Source of the DNA: Diospyros lotus
Lineage: Eukaryota > Streptophyta > Magnoliopsida > Ericales > Ebenaceae
Reading direction: 5' to 3'
NCBI RefSeq assembly: GCF_014633365.1
Contig: NC_068351.1
Location: forward strand, 3,644,879 to 3,708,878
DNA length: 64,000 nt
The notes under the pieces are model-generated. The model was not told where the DNA came from. It saw only the letters and a program-made list of their open reading frames with translations, and did no database searches. Position 1 is the first letter of the stretch, and the number at the start of each line of letters is the position of its first letter. A program made the position numbers and the translations under genes. This document shows, piece by piece, positions 10,282 through 23,100 of the stretch.

Positions 10282-13200
10282 ATGGCTTGCTTACACGATC
10301 ATAGCTGCGAAGATCACGATTGTTCCTCCGATTTCTCTCTCTACAAGCACATAGACCTCTCCAAGGTTGTCCCTGGGTTTCTCTAATCGTCATAGTCTAT
10401 TCCGTTTTCGATCTCTTTCATTTGATTTGGATTTGGGTACAATGGTTCTAAATCCTAAGTTCCAATTAACATAATTCGTTATTTAAATTGTCAGTGTTGA
10501 ATCTTCAGTGATTGTTTGTTGTCGTAATTTAATATAAAGTTGAAAATTTGAGGATTCAGAGCTCAGGTTCTGAGATTATAGGCTATGTTATTGGATACCA
10601 TTAACTCAAATTGTAATGGGCGAGTTCTTGAGCTTTGGTTAGTGGTTTTTGCTGTGTTCTTCTGTTGTTCCTCGATTCAGTGTTCAAACTTGTGATGGAC
10701 ATGATTTTTAAAACATGTTCTCAATTCATGATCTTCAGGTACTGACTTTAGTTTCTCATGCTATTAGTAAGTTTTGGCTAAAAATTAGGAAGTTCGTGGT
10801 CAGCTGGTCTGGAGCTTTAATGACACGATAGAACGGGTGCTTGGTTTATTGCTTCTGATAGGGGTTATGTTTTGCTTGTGCAACATATATCTTATCTGAC
10901 GTGCTAATGGAATGTGAAAAATTAGGTGAAACACCTAAAACATGTGAAAGTTGCAGAAATCAGGAAACTTGTTCCCATACTCTACACTGTGGTTGCGTGG
11001 ACAAGTGAATCTATTGAGCTTACTGATCTGAAAACCTAAAAAATCAAGCATGCTTAGCAGTCGGGTTGGAATAACTCAAACTTTAACATTCTTCTTGCTT
11101 TGTTTTCTACAGTTTATCCTCATATAGAAGAATCATGTATATTACCACTTATTGTTATCTTATCCCTTGTATGGTTAACTAGATTAAAAATTTTGTGACT
11201 TCTTTTGACTATGTTTCGTTTCCCAGATGAATTGGGCATGTCTGTTTTCTTTTAACATATTGGTTCTTCCATGGCACAGTTATACGTGCTCTTGGTTATT
11301 ATCTGCTTATTTTTGTAATTAATGAATGAACTTATTGCAATGGAGCATTGCTTTTGTGATTTATTCTCTTGAAATTTGCTTGGATTTGGATTGATCTACT
11401 TCATGACCGCTTTTGAATTTATAGAAATGCACTTATATTGTTCTCACACTTAATTTTATACCTTGCACTTGTACATATCGTTGCATATTTATCTGGCTCC
11501 AACAGAATCAATATAAAACTTATGTCTTGCTCTCCTGTTTGTATGTGTGTTAGTGTGCGTGTGAGTAGTTGGATCAATATATATATGTTATCCCTTGATG
11601 AACTTTCTGCCATTTTTTCCTCTAATTTTTATCTAGTCATTAACTCTGTCAAACATAACTTCTGTTTTTCTCTGCCAAAGGTTTCTGCTTTAAATGAGGC
11701 TGTTCCAGGAAGCGTCAAGTCAGTTTTTAAAGCTTGGGAACAGCGCCTAGATTCTTCTGAGGTAGGTTTTTGAGGATCAGATTCCTCTGCTGTTTGTTTT
11801 CTCTAATATGCTGACACATGATCTAAATAGTAGTCCAACAACCGAGCTCAAATTTTTATTTGATCTTATTCTCAATATGTACTTGTATCTCCTGAATTGT
11901 TTTCCTTTGTTCTCCCATTGCAGTTTTGTGGAAATTGAATTGCTTAATGATTCATCTCCCTTTAAGTTGGTTTATATAATGTACAAACAGTTAGGTTCTC
12001 ATAGTTATTAATATATATAGTTTCTCAAAATGGCATGTGTGTCATTTACTTCCGTGATCATGACTGGTATGGTGGTTGAGTGTTGTATTTCCTCCCCAAA
12101 TTGGGAAGAAAGAATGAAAATAGAAAAGAAAAGAAGAGAGCTAAAACACTCACGTTTGATTGTTGTGACCTACAACAAACTCATGTCCTGAACCCATGGG
12201 AAGAATTATAGGTGTCAGATTCAATAAAATTGTGATTGACCTTGGCATGATCACCAAATATCCCCAAACAAAGTTAACATTGATTGATAGATGGGAATGC
12301 AGCTTACCAAGTCATAGTTAACATTGCACTCTTATGCTGACTATCCATCGTAGATGAGAATAGATGTCCTAGCTTTTGATGATATTTGGGCAGTAAAGGC
12401 TTCCTTGATTGGCTTAATGAGGTTGAATCTATGTTAAAGAAGAAACAAACTCAAGGGCGATGCCTTTGATTGGTGGGAGTAATTTCAACTTGCTTATAAA
12501 GATGGGAGACTGATGTATGACTCCTAGGATATGAGTTTTGGGAACCATAGGGGCCATGTAAGGCCATTCACGGTTGAAATTGAGCCCAAGGTAAGAAGGT
12601 AATTTGGTTGGTGTGCTCCTTACTGGTTTAAATTTGGAAAGTAAATTGAAGACACCCTACAAAAAAAAAAAAAAAAAATCACTGTTTTAGCAATGAGAAC
12701 GGTAGAAATTTCATTATTTAGGTCGGCCGTGTTGTATGGCACAAAATGTTGAGTAGTAAAACATAAACATGTGCAAAATATGAGTGTATCAAAGATGGGG
12801 GTGTTATAGTGGATGTGAAGCCACACAAGAAAGGATATAACTGGAAATGAGGCTATATGTCATAAGATTGGAATGGCTTCTATTGAAAATAAGATGTGTG
12901 AGATTAAGGTACTTCTACTCTTAGACTGAATCTTTCTATTTTTTACTGGTCCTGAATACTTTTGCTATTTTCTGTCTAGGAAGGATTCTATGTTGTAGTG
13001 CTATATGAAGGATTGTACTCTTCATCTAGGTCATTGAAGATTAATATTTTCTAGTTTATGGATGTTATGTTATTTCTTTGGGCTCAAATTTTTTTTTTGC
13101 ATTTGTAGAATGAAATTGTTTCACTATCCTAAATCTTGTAGATTTTCATTGCAATTAATAGTCCACCAAAGATTTGAAGTTTTCTTTATTTTGGCAACAC

Positions 13201-16200
13201 CCCTCTCTCATGTAAAAAGAATTGTTTGTTTGCCTGCATAGACTATGATTTACTTTTTAACTACCTAAATGTTTGTTTTCTATCTGACTGAAAGAGCTGC
13301 ATCTCTCTTACTTCCCCTTTGTGTATTTTACTATTTTCATTATTATATATTTATGAATATAACTGTGAGAAGTTAGAGGTAGAACTTCAACCTGAAAAGC
13401 TAGCTTAACAGGTGGAGGGATCCTCCTCCTTATATATAGCTCATGTCTCTCTTGTGGAGGCGATGTGGGATTCTCAACACTCCCCCCCACGCCGAAGTTT
13501 CTCCAGTAACTGATACATGCTCAGGTGATCGGGCAGGGTACTGGTCCATGACCACGACAGTCAAGGGTTAGCTCTGATACCATGTGAGAAGTTAGAGCTA
13601 GAACTCCAACTTGAAAAGCTAGCTTAACAGGTGGAGGGATCCTCCTCCTTATATATAGTCCATGTCTCCCTTGTGGAGGCAATGTGGGATTCTCAACAAT
13701 AATCAAACTGCTCTATGCATGTGAACTGATGGTACTAATTTCTCACGTTCTGCGACTTTTTTTGTTGTTGAAATTAAGTAGTTTCATGATGATCTCATGA
13801 AATTTTGATACCATTTGTTTGTGCATCTATACATATGAATTGTATGTATGTGGAAAGCTTCTATCTGTGTCTGAAGGACATTGGGCTGCTTTGATGAGAG
13901 TATAATTATAGATTGCCATGGCCTGCAGTTTCTTAAACTGTCTTCTTCCCTTTGACAGGGTCACTTGGAGAGCAATGAGGGTGATCCTGATTTACTAGTT
14001 TTCATACCGTAAGTGGTAACTGCTGTTTTGCATCAGCTATTTGATTTACCAAGGAGTCATGATGATTTGAAACTTACTGCATTATTTTATTTTGAACTCA
14101 AAATAGTTTTTTTTTTTCTATTTTTTGCTTCATGTTTCTTTTTGTTTTCAGACCTTCACCAAGATGGTAGGATTTCATACGTATGTAACATTCTATTTTG
14201 TTGCTTTCATTCAGCTATCTTGCAATGCTGCTTATCATCCTGAATCTATTGTTTGATCTTGATGTACTTTATTTGGTTATTGAATGATTCTACTGTCATT
14301 TATTACCTCATGTAAGTTTAAAGGTTGCTAAGCCAGGATTGCATAAGAAGTGAAAAAATAATTCTGTTGGCTCATCGGCATTCTAACCATATAAGTAGTT
14401 ACTCTATGAGGCTTATGCCAATGTTTTATCCTTCCATCCAAGTGCAAAACCATGACCGATGTCAGGAATTGATTGCTGAAAATTTTGCAGTTCAGTTATA
14501 CTCCTTTGAGAGATAGATGTTGGATTGGATGATAATTGATGCATACTACAGGCCTATCTTTTCATGGCTTTATCCAACATTCAAATGCCACTGCATGAAG
14601 CACAATGACTGTCTTTTCTAGTGTCATGGCCCCATTTTGGCTGAAAATTTTGTATATATAGGTAATTGGAACTGGCATGAATAAAACTTTATTATGATAT
14701 TAATTTTGTAGTCCTCAAACTCTTTTCATGTTTAGCTTAATCCTGTAACGATGGAAATATTCTGTTTATTTGTGCTTGACATGTGAAATAGATACAGATA
14801 GCCATCTAACTAGCAAATATGCATGTCTAGGTTAACCCTTGAAATTAAATGAATGTCTCTGTTCCTTGGCACATGACATGAGAAATAAGAAGGTAAATAG
14901 CCACCACATGCTTGTTGCATGTTGTCTCTGCTCAAACTCCTTGGACTAGCTTTTCTCTTGTTTTTCCTGTTTTATTGACAAAAATGTTTCTATTTCATGT
15001 GGATTAATCTGCTTTACTATGACCAATTGTTTTAGATTTACCTCTGATGTTAAAATCAAGAGCATTTCAATAATTGGTGGGGCAGATGGAACAAGTCCTT
15101 CCAAGATGAGGGCGTAAGTTTTGGCTTTATCAGCCCCTCCTCTCTCTCTCTCTCTCTCTCGTGAGCTGTGACTACTAAACAAATGCAAATTTCCTTTTAC
15201 TCTGAAAAAAAAAAAAATTGTGATCCTACTTTCGCAGAGTTCATTATTATGGATGTGACACTAGCCTTTTTGCTTCAAGATTTTTGTTATTCAATTTTAT
15301 ATGTAATCAAGGTTAAAAAAGGGTTATGATCTAACAACATGGTACCTTAATATTAGGAAGACAACTTGCATTGTGCTGGAAAGATAAGAGCATCGGCTTG
15401 GGCCTCCTTATGCTGGTTTCTGAAAATTGGATGGATATTGGAAAAAGCAACCCTGTGGCTTCATCAGTAGGATGTATGCATTTAGTAATTTTCAACTTTT
15501 TCTTTGAAATGCAGGTTCATTAATCGAGAAGGTATTGACTTTTCTGATGCTCAAAGCATGCAACCTATTCAGGTACTGCTTTCGTCTAATCTTACTGGAG
15601 ATTTTGAGCTTGGGACTATTGACGTGTGCATGGACTTCTTATTGTCATCAGGAGTGGGACTTGGTGGAGAATTTACAAGGAGTTTTGGAGTACCAGACAA
15701 AGTAATTCTCCTGCCTCAATCTTACCTGCATTTCCAAGTATTTGACTTTGGTCTGTTTTTTAGCCAAGTATTCAAAGTAATCCTAGTTCAACAGCTAAAC
15801 TTTTTTTCTCATAGAAACTTGTTGCTTTATGCAGAAAATTGAATATAGCAAGAGGAAAATATTATTACTTCTAGTATAGGCCAATTATTTTTCTTTTTTG
15901 ATAAATAAATTTCATTGAAGTGAAGGTGAAACCATAGAGAAGAGAGAAGGAAAAAGAAAAATACAACTATAGGACGATTATCCGCAACAAAACTCACTCT
16001 ATGAACAAAGCAAAAGAGGTAGACAAGAAACAAATGTGTATTCCCTTGAGAAAATTAATTGGACTCTAAAAAAGCTCTTTTATTTCTTTATTTCCAAATG
16101 TTACGCATCATGTGGATAAAGAGATCATTCCATGCACCTCAAAATTTTGAAACTTTGACTAGCATCACTCGAGTATTCTTGAACAAAGCAAAATAAGACA

Positions 16201-17224
16201 CCAAATCTGTCTTTCCACTGGGTAATGTAAGAGAAGGTGGTCCTCCACTCGTTCCTTGCACTCCTTCAATGTGTAGCGCTGCCTCCTCTCCTCAGATTGT
16301 CAATAGTGAGGATAGAGCCAAAGAGGCAGTCCAAACAAAAAGGCCGCCTTTAGGTGTGTCTCATTTTGCAAAGCGCTTTATAAAAGAAACTTGTCACATA
16401 GTGAACCTACCACGTTTAGACAGATATTTCTGTATCATCTGGTTGTTTTTTGCTACTTCTGACATTGTATATATATGCAACCAGATATTCTAGATTCCAG
16501 GGCGTGGGAAGTCTCACTCTGCATTTTCCCGAAAATTTTGGTGGTGATGTGACTCAGATACATTACATTGGCTTAAAGGGTGAAGCCACACAGGTAATTC
16601 ACTCGAAAGTTGTACAAGTTCAAGATTTTATGTGCCATTTAAATGACATTTTCTTTTCCATTAATTAACAGTTGAAGAGGGATGTTGTTGCAACCATCGT
16701 GTATGAACTTACGCCCAATCCTTCTGACCACAAGTAAGTATCATTTCCTTGGCACAAAGTCTTGAAATTGGCTACCCATGCGATGCAAAACGAGTAAAGG
16801 CAATGCCAACACATTACATTGAGTTCGTTTATGTATAAAATGGCAATAGTGATTATTACACATGCTGACAAGAAACAAGTTCCACCACCTGTACAGTGCT
16901 GAAGCTCATTTGCTAACCTCACTTGGGCATTTACATCTTCCTTCTACTTGAGAATTCCTAAAGCCTCTGCATCTAATGAAGTGACCATTCATGCCTGTCC
17001 TGCCTCTTGATATACTCTGCCTTTACGCATCGACAACTTGATCCGTACCACACATGAAACAGTTAACATGTTGTTCTTTCCGCGATTACCATGACAGTTT
17101 TTCCCATGCCATGTGAAATTCTGAAATTTAATATCTTCGGTTTCTGAAATATTTGAGCCCACAATTTGGACCCTTATGCAGGACGAAGGCTGAAGGTGGT
17201 GGTGGCCTCTCACGCATCGAATGA
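10282..17224 (+). CDS. PITH domain-containing protein (PITHD1-like), 9 exons
   Basis: Exons: 10282-10365, 11681-11761, 13959-14008, 15036-15113, 15515-15572, 15652-15701, 16485-16593, 16672-16733, 17182-17224. All introns are GT-AG and phases join without a break to give 204 residues. The N-terminus carries HSCEDHDC, a His/Cys cluster typical of the eukaryotic PITHD1 branch. The PITH fold follows: GHLESNEGDPDLLVFIPF, then FTSDVKIKSISIIGG, FINREGIDF, LEYQTKYSRFQ and NFGGDVTQIHYIGLKGE, ending in TIVYE and a Gly-rich tail. PITH proteins bind the proteasome or act near thioredoxin-like proteins; the plant role is poorly known. No transit peptide or membrane segment is seen, so it is likely cytosolic or nuclear. 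Large introns hold transposon debris. A polyA-type AATAAA is at about 17556. This resembles the single-domain PITHD1 type rather than the thioredoxin-fused TXNL1 type. Confidence 0.93.
12100..12640. other. Unassigned repeat-like DNA in PITH intron 2
   Basis: This block in intron 2 has uneven composition and a short KGDAFDWWE reading near 12458 that resembles a gypsy gag motif. No LTR or longer protein match was found. It may be a decayed retroelement. Confidence 0.25.
13364..13479 (-). repeat. TRIM 3' LTR
   Basis: 116 bp. On the minus strand it begins TGTTGAGAATCCCACATCG and contains TATATATAAGG (TATA about 13431-13438). Confidence 0.88.
13583..13698 (-). repeat. TRIM 5' LTR
   Basis: 116 bp, adjacent to the primer-binding site. 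It matches the other LTR closely but has CATTG where the partner has CATCG, a single C-to-T decay. Confidence 0.88.
15880..16375 (-). mobile_element. L1-type LINE 3' fragment in PITH intron 6
   Basis: Read on the minus strand, broken frames resemble the C-terminal zinc-finger region of plant L1 ORF2 (LFVWTASL, DHLLLH, then IWK.RNKRAF), followed by a tail NEIYLSKKK reading. The tail (TTTTTTGATAAATAAATTTC on the + strand) is typical of the 3' end of plant L1 copies. It is 5'-truncated and dead. Confidence 0.55.
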
Positions 17225-19300
17225 AGATTATGCAAACATCAGCCGGTGTTGGAATGCATCGCTCGTGTACATGCGCGGCCTGTAGTTTACTTAACCGCCT
17301 TGGTACTTTTGTGTGCACTGGGAATGCCCTTTTAAGCTTTGTGTTCTACTAAGGATTGCTTTTCCCCCTTAGTGAATCAAATGCTGTTTGCTCGAGAAAA
17401 TGTAACTTCCTTGCAGAGGTCTATCTGTTTTAGTGTCAGTTTGAACCACAACTAATTTGATGTTGGCCCATGTTAGCTATGGTAATGATTGATCTCTGTC
17501 ACAAAGTGAGGAAGATTATTATGCATTAGAGTCTCAGAGGCGGCGTCCTTTAATTAATAAAAAGTACGTTAAATGAGAATGGCAATATTGGAAAATGCAA
17601 GGTATATATATGTTTTTGGGTATAATTTTGTTAAGGCTAGAAGGAAAGAATTCTTTTTTTTATATATAATGGTTATAAAACTAGATTTATTATATGGTAT
17701 CAAATATTGAGCAATAATCGTGAATATGTGTATAAATGTTAGCGTAATTATATATAAGAAAGGATATTAAGACGGGTGCATGGTTATAAAGGAAATAATA
17801 TTATTAAAAATAAAATTATTAGTAATAAGGTTAAAAATTAAAATAGTCTATACAAAAGCTAAAAATGATGTTTTATGTGTAAAAGAGGTCCAAAATAAAC
17901 AATTTTTTAAGAGATTTGGTGTTTTCCGAAAATACAAAATATCTTTGGGAGATCATGTCTCCATTAGACCTTAATTGTCTGGGAGAGTTTATGGTCTCTC
18001 AAAAAATATAATTAGCTTTGGGAGATTAGGTTTTCTCGGAACTTGTCCAATAAATCACTCTTTGGGAGAGATTTTGAATAAGTATGAATATTATAATTTT
18101 GATATTCAAATTTTTTTAAAAAAAAATTGTAAAATGATAGACATAATTTATAAAAATCATAAGTTTAGTTGATCTTGAAATATCAAGAATACTTTTCATG
18201 AATTTTTATACTCCTTTATAAATAGATAAGCTATCATTCTAATAAACGTACGGTTCGATACTGATTTCGATTCTACATTCAAGTTTTCAATAAATTTGAA
18301 TATCCAAGTTAAATATTAAAGTTTTTGCGTAAGAATTATTCTGTGCCTTTCGATTATTTTTTTCTTGTAGATTTTAACTAATTTGAAGACGACATTCTCA
18401 ATAAATAAATTTATTATTGTGTTTGGGTAATGTCGACGTTCAATTTCGACCGACCTTGATTCGTTTTGGGCCGCGGTGAGTCAATCCAAAAATACCGAGA
18501 ATGAAGGAAAACCCCCCAGAAGTCCAAGCGTGTACACCAGAATCTTTTACGTGGTTCGGCCAGAACGATGCCTAGTCCACGGCCGCCGTCTGATTATTCT
18601 CTCAGAGTGGCGGTATCTGATTATTCTTTTCGTCCTTGCCCCTCATGGTCTGGTCTATTTGATTCTCATTTATACTGAGAAGCTTTTACAATTCAGATAA
18701 CATATAAAAATACAGTGATTGTATAATGGGGGACAAACAGTTCTTATCGCCTTCACAAGACCGGGAGTGGGATCCTCATTTCGAGGGACATGGGCTGTTA
18801 CAGATAAAGTGATCGGACCCTACCTCTGACTTCTCAGCAGCTTTGCCGCTCATGCGAGCTGGAGGTTTTAGGCTGGCGACCTAGATGGTCCAGCAATCTG
18901 GAGGATATTTCAGGAGCTCGTTAGTCGATTGCTTGGAGCTCGTTGGGGGATTATCGCGAGCTCGCTATATGCTCGCTTTACGAGTTCTGGATTTTTGGTG
19001 GAGGCTGGGCTTTCCTTGACGAGGTCGTCCGGGCCTTCTTGGTCTTGGGTGATTGGGCCGGTCTATCGGACCGAGTCTGGCCCATGTAGGATGATGCGAG
19101 AAATACATATAACAGGTAATAACAAAAAGAATACAGTAAATAGATAAAATAAATAAATTGATTAAATTGAAAGTGAATGAATTTAATAGACATTTAAGTT
19201 TCACCCATTTTGAAAGTGAATGAATTTAATCATATATGTATATAATATTTAATTTGTTTTACACAAGTAAAATTTAAAATTGTGTAATTTACAAATACAC
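17225..19300. other. Intergenic DNA with a GC-rich LTR-like block
   Basis: 17560-18430 is AT-rich with no gene. About 18430-19110 is distinctly GC-rich and contains strings common in plant LTRs (ACGTGGTTCGGCCAGA near 18550) plus repeated GAGCTCG. No second LTR or target duplication was found. It may be a solo LTR or a remnant. Confidence 0.4.
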
Positions 19301-19313
19301 CATTTATTACGCT

Positions 19314-19512
19314 GTGTTTAGGTTTCATCAGATATCATCATATCGCTCACCCTTTCCTCGCGCCTTCTCTTCTTTTGTGTCTGCTCTACTCTGGCTTCTG
19401 CCTCTCGTCGCGTCGTCTTCCTCTTCTCCTCCCTCGTTCTCTCCTGCTAGCTTCGTACTTTGTGTTGAGACTGAAGAAGGAGAAAGGTTCAGGAGAACAA
19501 GAAATCGGAAGC
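19314..19512 (+). promoter_or_regulatory. Probable 5' UTR exon of SHM3
   Basis: A CT-rich stretch ends in a good splice donor (GAAGC|GTAAGT at 19513). The acceptor TGTAG at 20055-20059 leads to 20060-20113, directly before the SHM3 ATG. An ATG near 19314 opens a frame that, when spliced, stops a few codons into the next exon, so it is not the SHM3 start. The transcription start is not determined. Confidence 0.5.
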
Positions 19513-20113
19513 GTAAGTTTCATCCTGCCTTTGTCTCTCTCTCACTGATGAATCTGTTTCAGTGGATGCTGGTTACTCTTGCCGCTTGTTTGCTTTGCCG
19601 AGACATCGGAATCTGCAAAGGAAAATAATGGAAAAAAAGGGAAAATGGCAATATAGTTTTTCTGTTGATGATTGTTGGTGACCGAGCGGCTATAAATTCT
19701 TTATGTATTTCTCTTGTACTATCTCATTTCCAGATTAGGTTTACTCGGATAGGTGATTATCAATTAAATTTTGATATTTTTATACATTTACGCCCTCTGT
19801 CTGTACTTGCCGGAAACTGTAGCTGATAGGAAAAATTGAGAAAAGACGTTACGAATTTTTGGACGGTTGCTTTATCGTAGCTTATCATCTGTCTCTTGAA
19901 AGGTTATGTTGTAAATTTTATGGGTTTAAACTTAGGTAACCATCACTTCTTTGAAAAGCAGGAGCGAACAAATTCAAGAAACTTTCTGGTCATTCAAATG
20001 CGTTTTTTGGTTTCTATGCATTTCTGGTTTTTATATTTTTGATGCTGTTCAATGTGTAGGAAGCTTGTGAGTTATCATACAGAAGCCAACAGGTTTGTAA
20101 CGGGACTGCTGTT

Positions 20114-23100
20114 ATGGGTTCTATTCAACAGCCAATTTGGACAAAGGGATCACCTTTCTCTGTGAAAGGACCCAGTTTCAGTGGACTCCCTCATCATGTT
20201 AAACTCAGCTTTGTTAAACCTTGTAAATCTTCTCAACTTGAAGGAAGCTTGGTCACTGGCAGGAACCCCTCTTCTTTATCTGTTCCTGCACCTGAAATTG
20301 GAGGTACTGTAAAGATATTCTTCTGGTTATGTTCTGTTGCATGTAACTGGACCTTTTAATCTGAATTTCCACGTTGGGATTTTTCTCTTATGGGACTTGT
20401 TCTGCTTGTATCCATGTTCATATGAGTTGTTCACCAATTGTTTGGCAATCTCTACCCATGTGCCTGCATCTTCAATATAGTGTGATAGTGATCCTTACCA
20501 TGTGCAATGGGTTGATGTAGAAGCTAGACTACCCTAACAGCCTCATAATGATATAGGATCACAACCCAAACCATTACCCCATGGTTGGGCATACATTTGG
20601 AGTTATGAAGGTCGTTTCTGTAAAAAAGGTGGCACAAGAAGAATACTAGAAGAAATTCTTCTAAGCATCTTTGAGGTTAACCGATAAGCATTAAGCGGCA
20701 TCATGATATTCATCCAAACCTGAGTATGGTATTCTTTTGCTTAATGTTCCGGATTTGTAATATTTTAAAATTGTATCATTTCGTATTGTAAGGCTTATGA
20801 TGCAGTGGCCCCGACTATTAGATTTTGATTTCTTTATATAAAATGACTTTGATGAGCAGTTTATATTTTGCTTAATTATATTTATTTCAAAATTTCCTGT
20901 TTGTGAACATCTACGACTATCAGTTGTAGGTCTGAAAGTTTCAGTATTTTATTTTGGGTGCCCAATTGGTAATATCATTGATTTTTTGTTTCAAGTTTGC
21001 CAAAGTGGAATTGATTTTAGTTTAGGAAGTAGTGCCACCTAATGTCACTATATTATGAATGTCCATTCAAAGTAGAGTAAATTTCTCCTTGACATGTAAC
21101 CAGCAGACTGATTAAAGACGAACTTGAACCAAGGGTAGTGCAGATGCTTGTTTGCTGAGACATGGCTTTATTTGTCTGAAGGTATATATACAATATAACA
21201 ATCATTTCAGATTTGTACTTTCTGCAGGGTGCATGTAGATGTCTGTTCTCTGTCTTACAAAGCACGCCTTTGATTTTGATTCAAAATTTACAACAGATTT
21301 CTTGTGGGGCATACAGTCACTTGGTTATTGTATTTGTCTACGACTAACCGATGCATATTACAAAAATTGCATTTTTTTAGGTAGTGGGAGCAGCTTTATA
21401 GACCATGGCCTCAGTGAAGCTGATCCTGAAGTTCAGACAATCATCCACAAGGAAAAGCAAAGGCAGTTTAGAAGTTTAGAGCTTATTGCCTCAGAGAATT
21501 TCACGTCCCGAGCAGTGATGGAAGCTGTTGGTTCTTGCCTTACAAACAAGTATTCTGAAGGGCTTCCAGGCAAAAGGTAAGGGCCTGCTTGACAATATTC
21601 TTGTTTCCCCTCTTCTGTTGTTGTTTCCATTTGCCTAAATTTTTTTTTTTTGACTATTATTTCCCTTTCAAAAAGTTAAAATAGAAAACGAACATGAAGG
21701 GTAGGCAATAATTGTACACTAGAAGAAGGAGCCTTTCACTTGTTCTAGACACAATGTTATTATTTTTTAAAAATGTGTTTTCTCATATTATCTTTGTTAT
21801 TAATATTATAACACTAGTACTATAATGGTATTTTGATGGTATTATTATAGTATTGTAATATCAATGACGATATTCTTATTATCATAGCTGATACTGATAT
21901 AACATTTATCAAAAGGATACTATAACAACAACAACAACAACAACATATCCAGCCTTTATCCCACTATGTGGGGTCGGCTACATGAATTCTAGACTTCTAT
22001 GTATTTTTGTCTTTTGTCATATCTCAATTTAGGCCCATATACTTCATATCAAATTTTGATATCTCTCCCAAAGTCTTCTTGGGTCTGCTTTTATCTCTTT
22101 TTTTGACTAATTGTTCAATTTCATCAACTCTCTTTACAGGAGCGTCTCTTGGTCTCCTTCTCACATGACCAAACCATCTTAGTCTAGTCTCTCTCATCTT
22201 CTCCTCGATTAGCACTACTCCTACCTTATTACGAATAACCTCATTTCTAATTTTATCTTTTCTTGTATGGCCGTACATCCATCTTAGCATTCTCATCTCC
22301 GCTACGCTCGTCTTTTGCTCATGCTGGTATTTGACTGCCTAACATTCTGAGCCATACAACAGGGCTGGTCTTATAGTTGTCCTATAGAATTTTTCTTTCA
22401 ATTTTAATGGGATTTTACTATCACATAACACCCTTGATGCATTTCTCCATTTTAGCCAACCTGCATTAATTCTATGCGTGACATCCTCGTGAATTTTTTC
22501 ATATTTTTGAATCATTGATCCCAAATATCGAAAATGATATTTTCTTTGTAAGATTTGATATTCCAATTTTATTATAACATCCTCCACTCTTGCATTCTTA
22601 CTAAATTTACATTCAATATATTCTGTTTTCTTTCTACTTAATTTAAATTCCTTAGATTCTAAATTGTTTCTCCACAATTTAAGCTTAGTGTTCACTCCCT
22701 CTTTTGCTTCATCCACCAACATTATGTCATCTGCAAATAGCATATACCATGGCACCTCTGTCTGAATGTGTTTAATTAGTTCATCCATTACTAAAGCAAA
22801 TAAATATGGACTTAGTGCAAAACTTTGATGCAGTCCCATTGTAATTTGAAATGGTTTAGTATCCCCTCCCCATGTTCTGACTCTTGTTTCTGCACCGTGA
22901 TACATGTCTTTAAGGGCTTGTATATAGGCTATTCGGATTCCTTTTTTCTCTAAAACCCTCTATAATACTTCTCTAGGGACCTTATTATAGGACTTTTCTA
23001 GATCTATAAACACCATATGCAGATCCTTTTGCTAATCCCGATACCTTTCCATTAGGCACATCAGTAGGTATATAGCTTCCATTGTTGATCTACCAGGCAT

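Larger units (their letters stand above)
13364..13698 (-). mobile_element. TRIM: miniature LTR retrotransposon in PITH intron 2
   Basis: A 335-bp element with two 116-bp LTRs (13364-13479 and 13583-13698), each TG...CA and differing at only a few bases. It is read on the minus strand. The primer site (GCTCTGATACCA at 13571-13582) abuts the right LTR and the G-rich purine tract (seen as CTCCCCCCCACGCC at 13480-13493) abuts the left LTR. The flanks ATAAC (13359-13363) and ATAAT (13699-13703) form a near-perfect 5-bp target duplication. There is no coding capacity, so it must have been moved by proteins of another element. Confidence 0.92.

Noticed and set aside
19314..19628. 104-codon ORF upstream of SHM3
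   Set aside because: It runs across a good splice donor in a CT-rich leader; when spliced it goes out of frame with SHM3 and stops.
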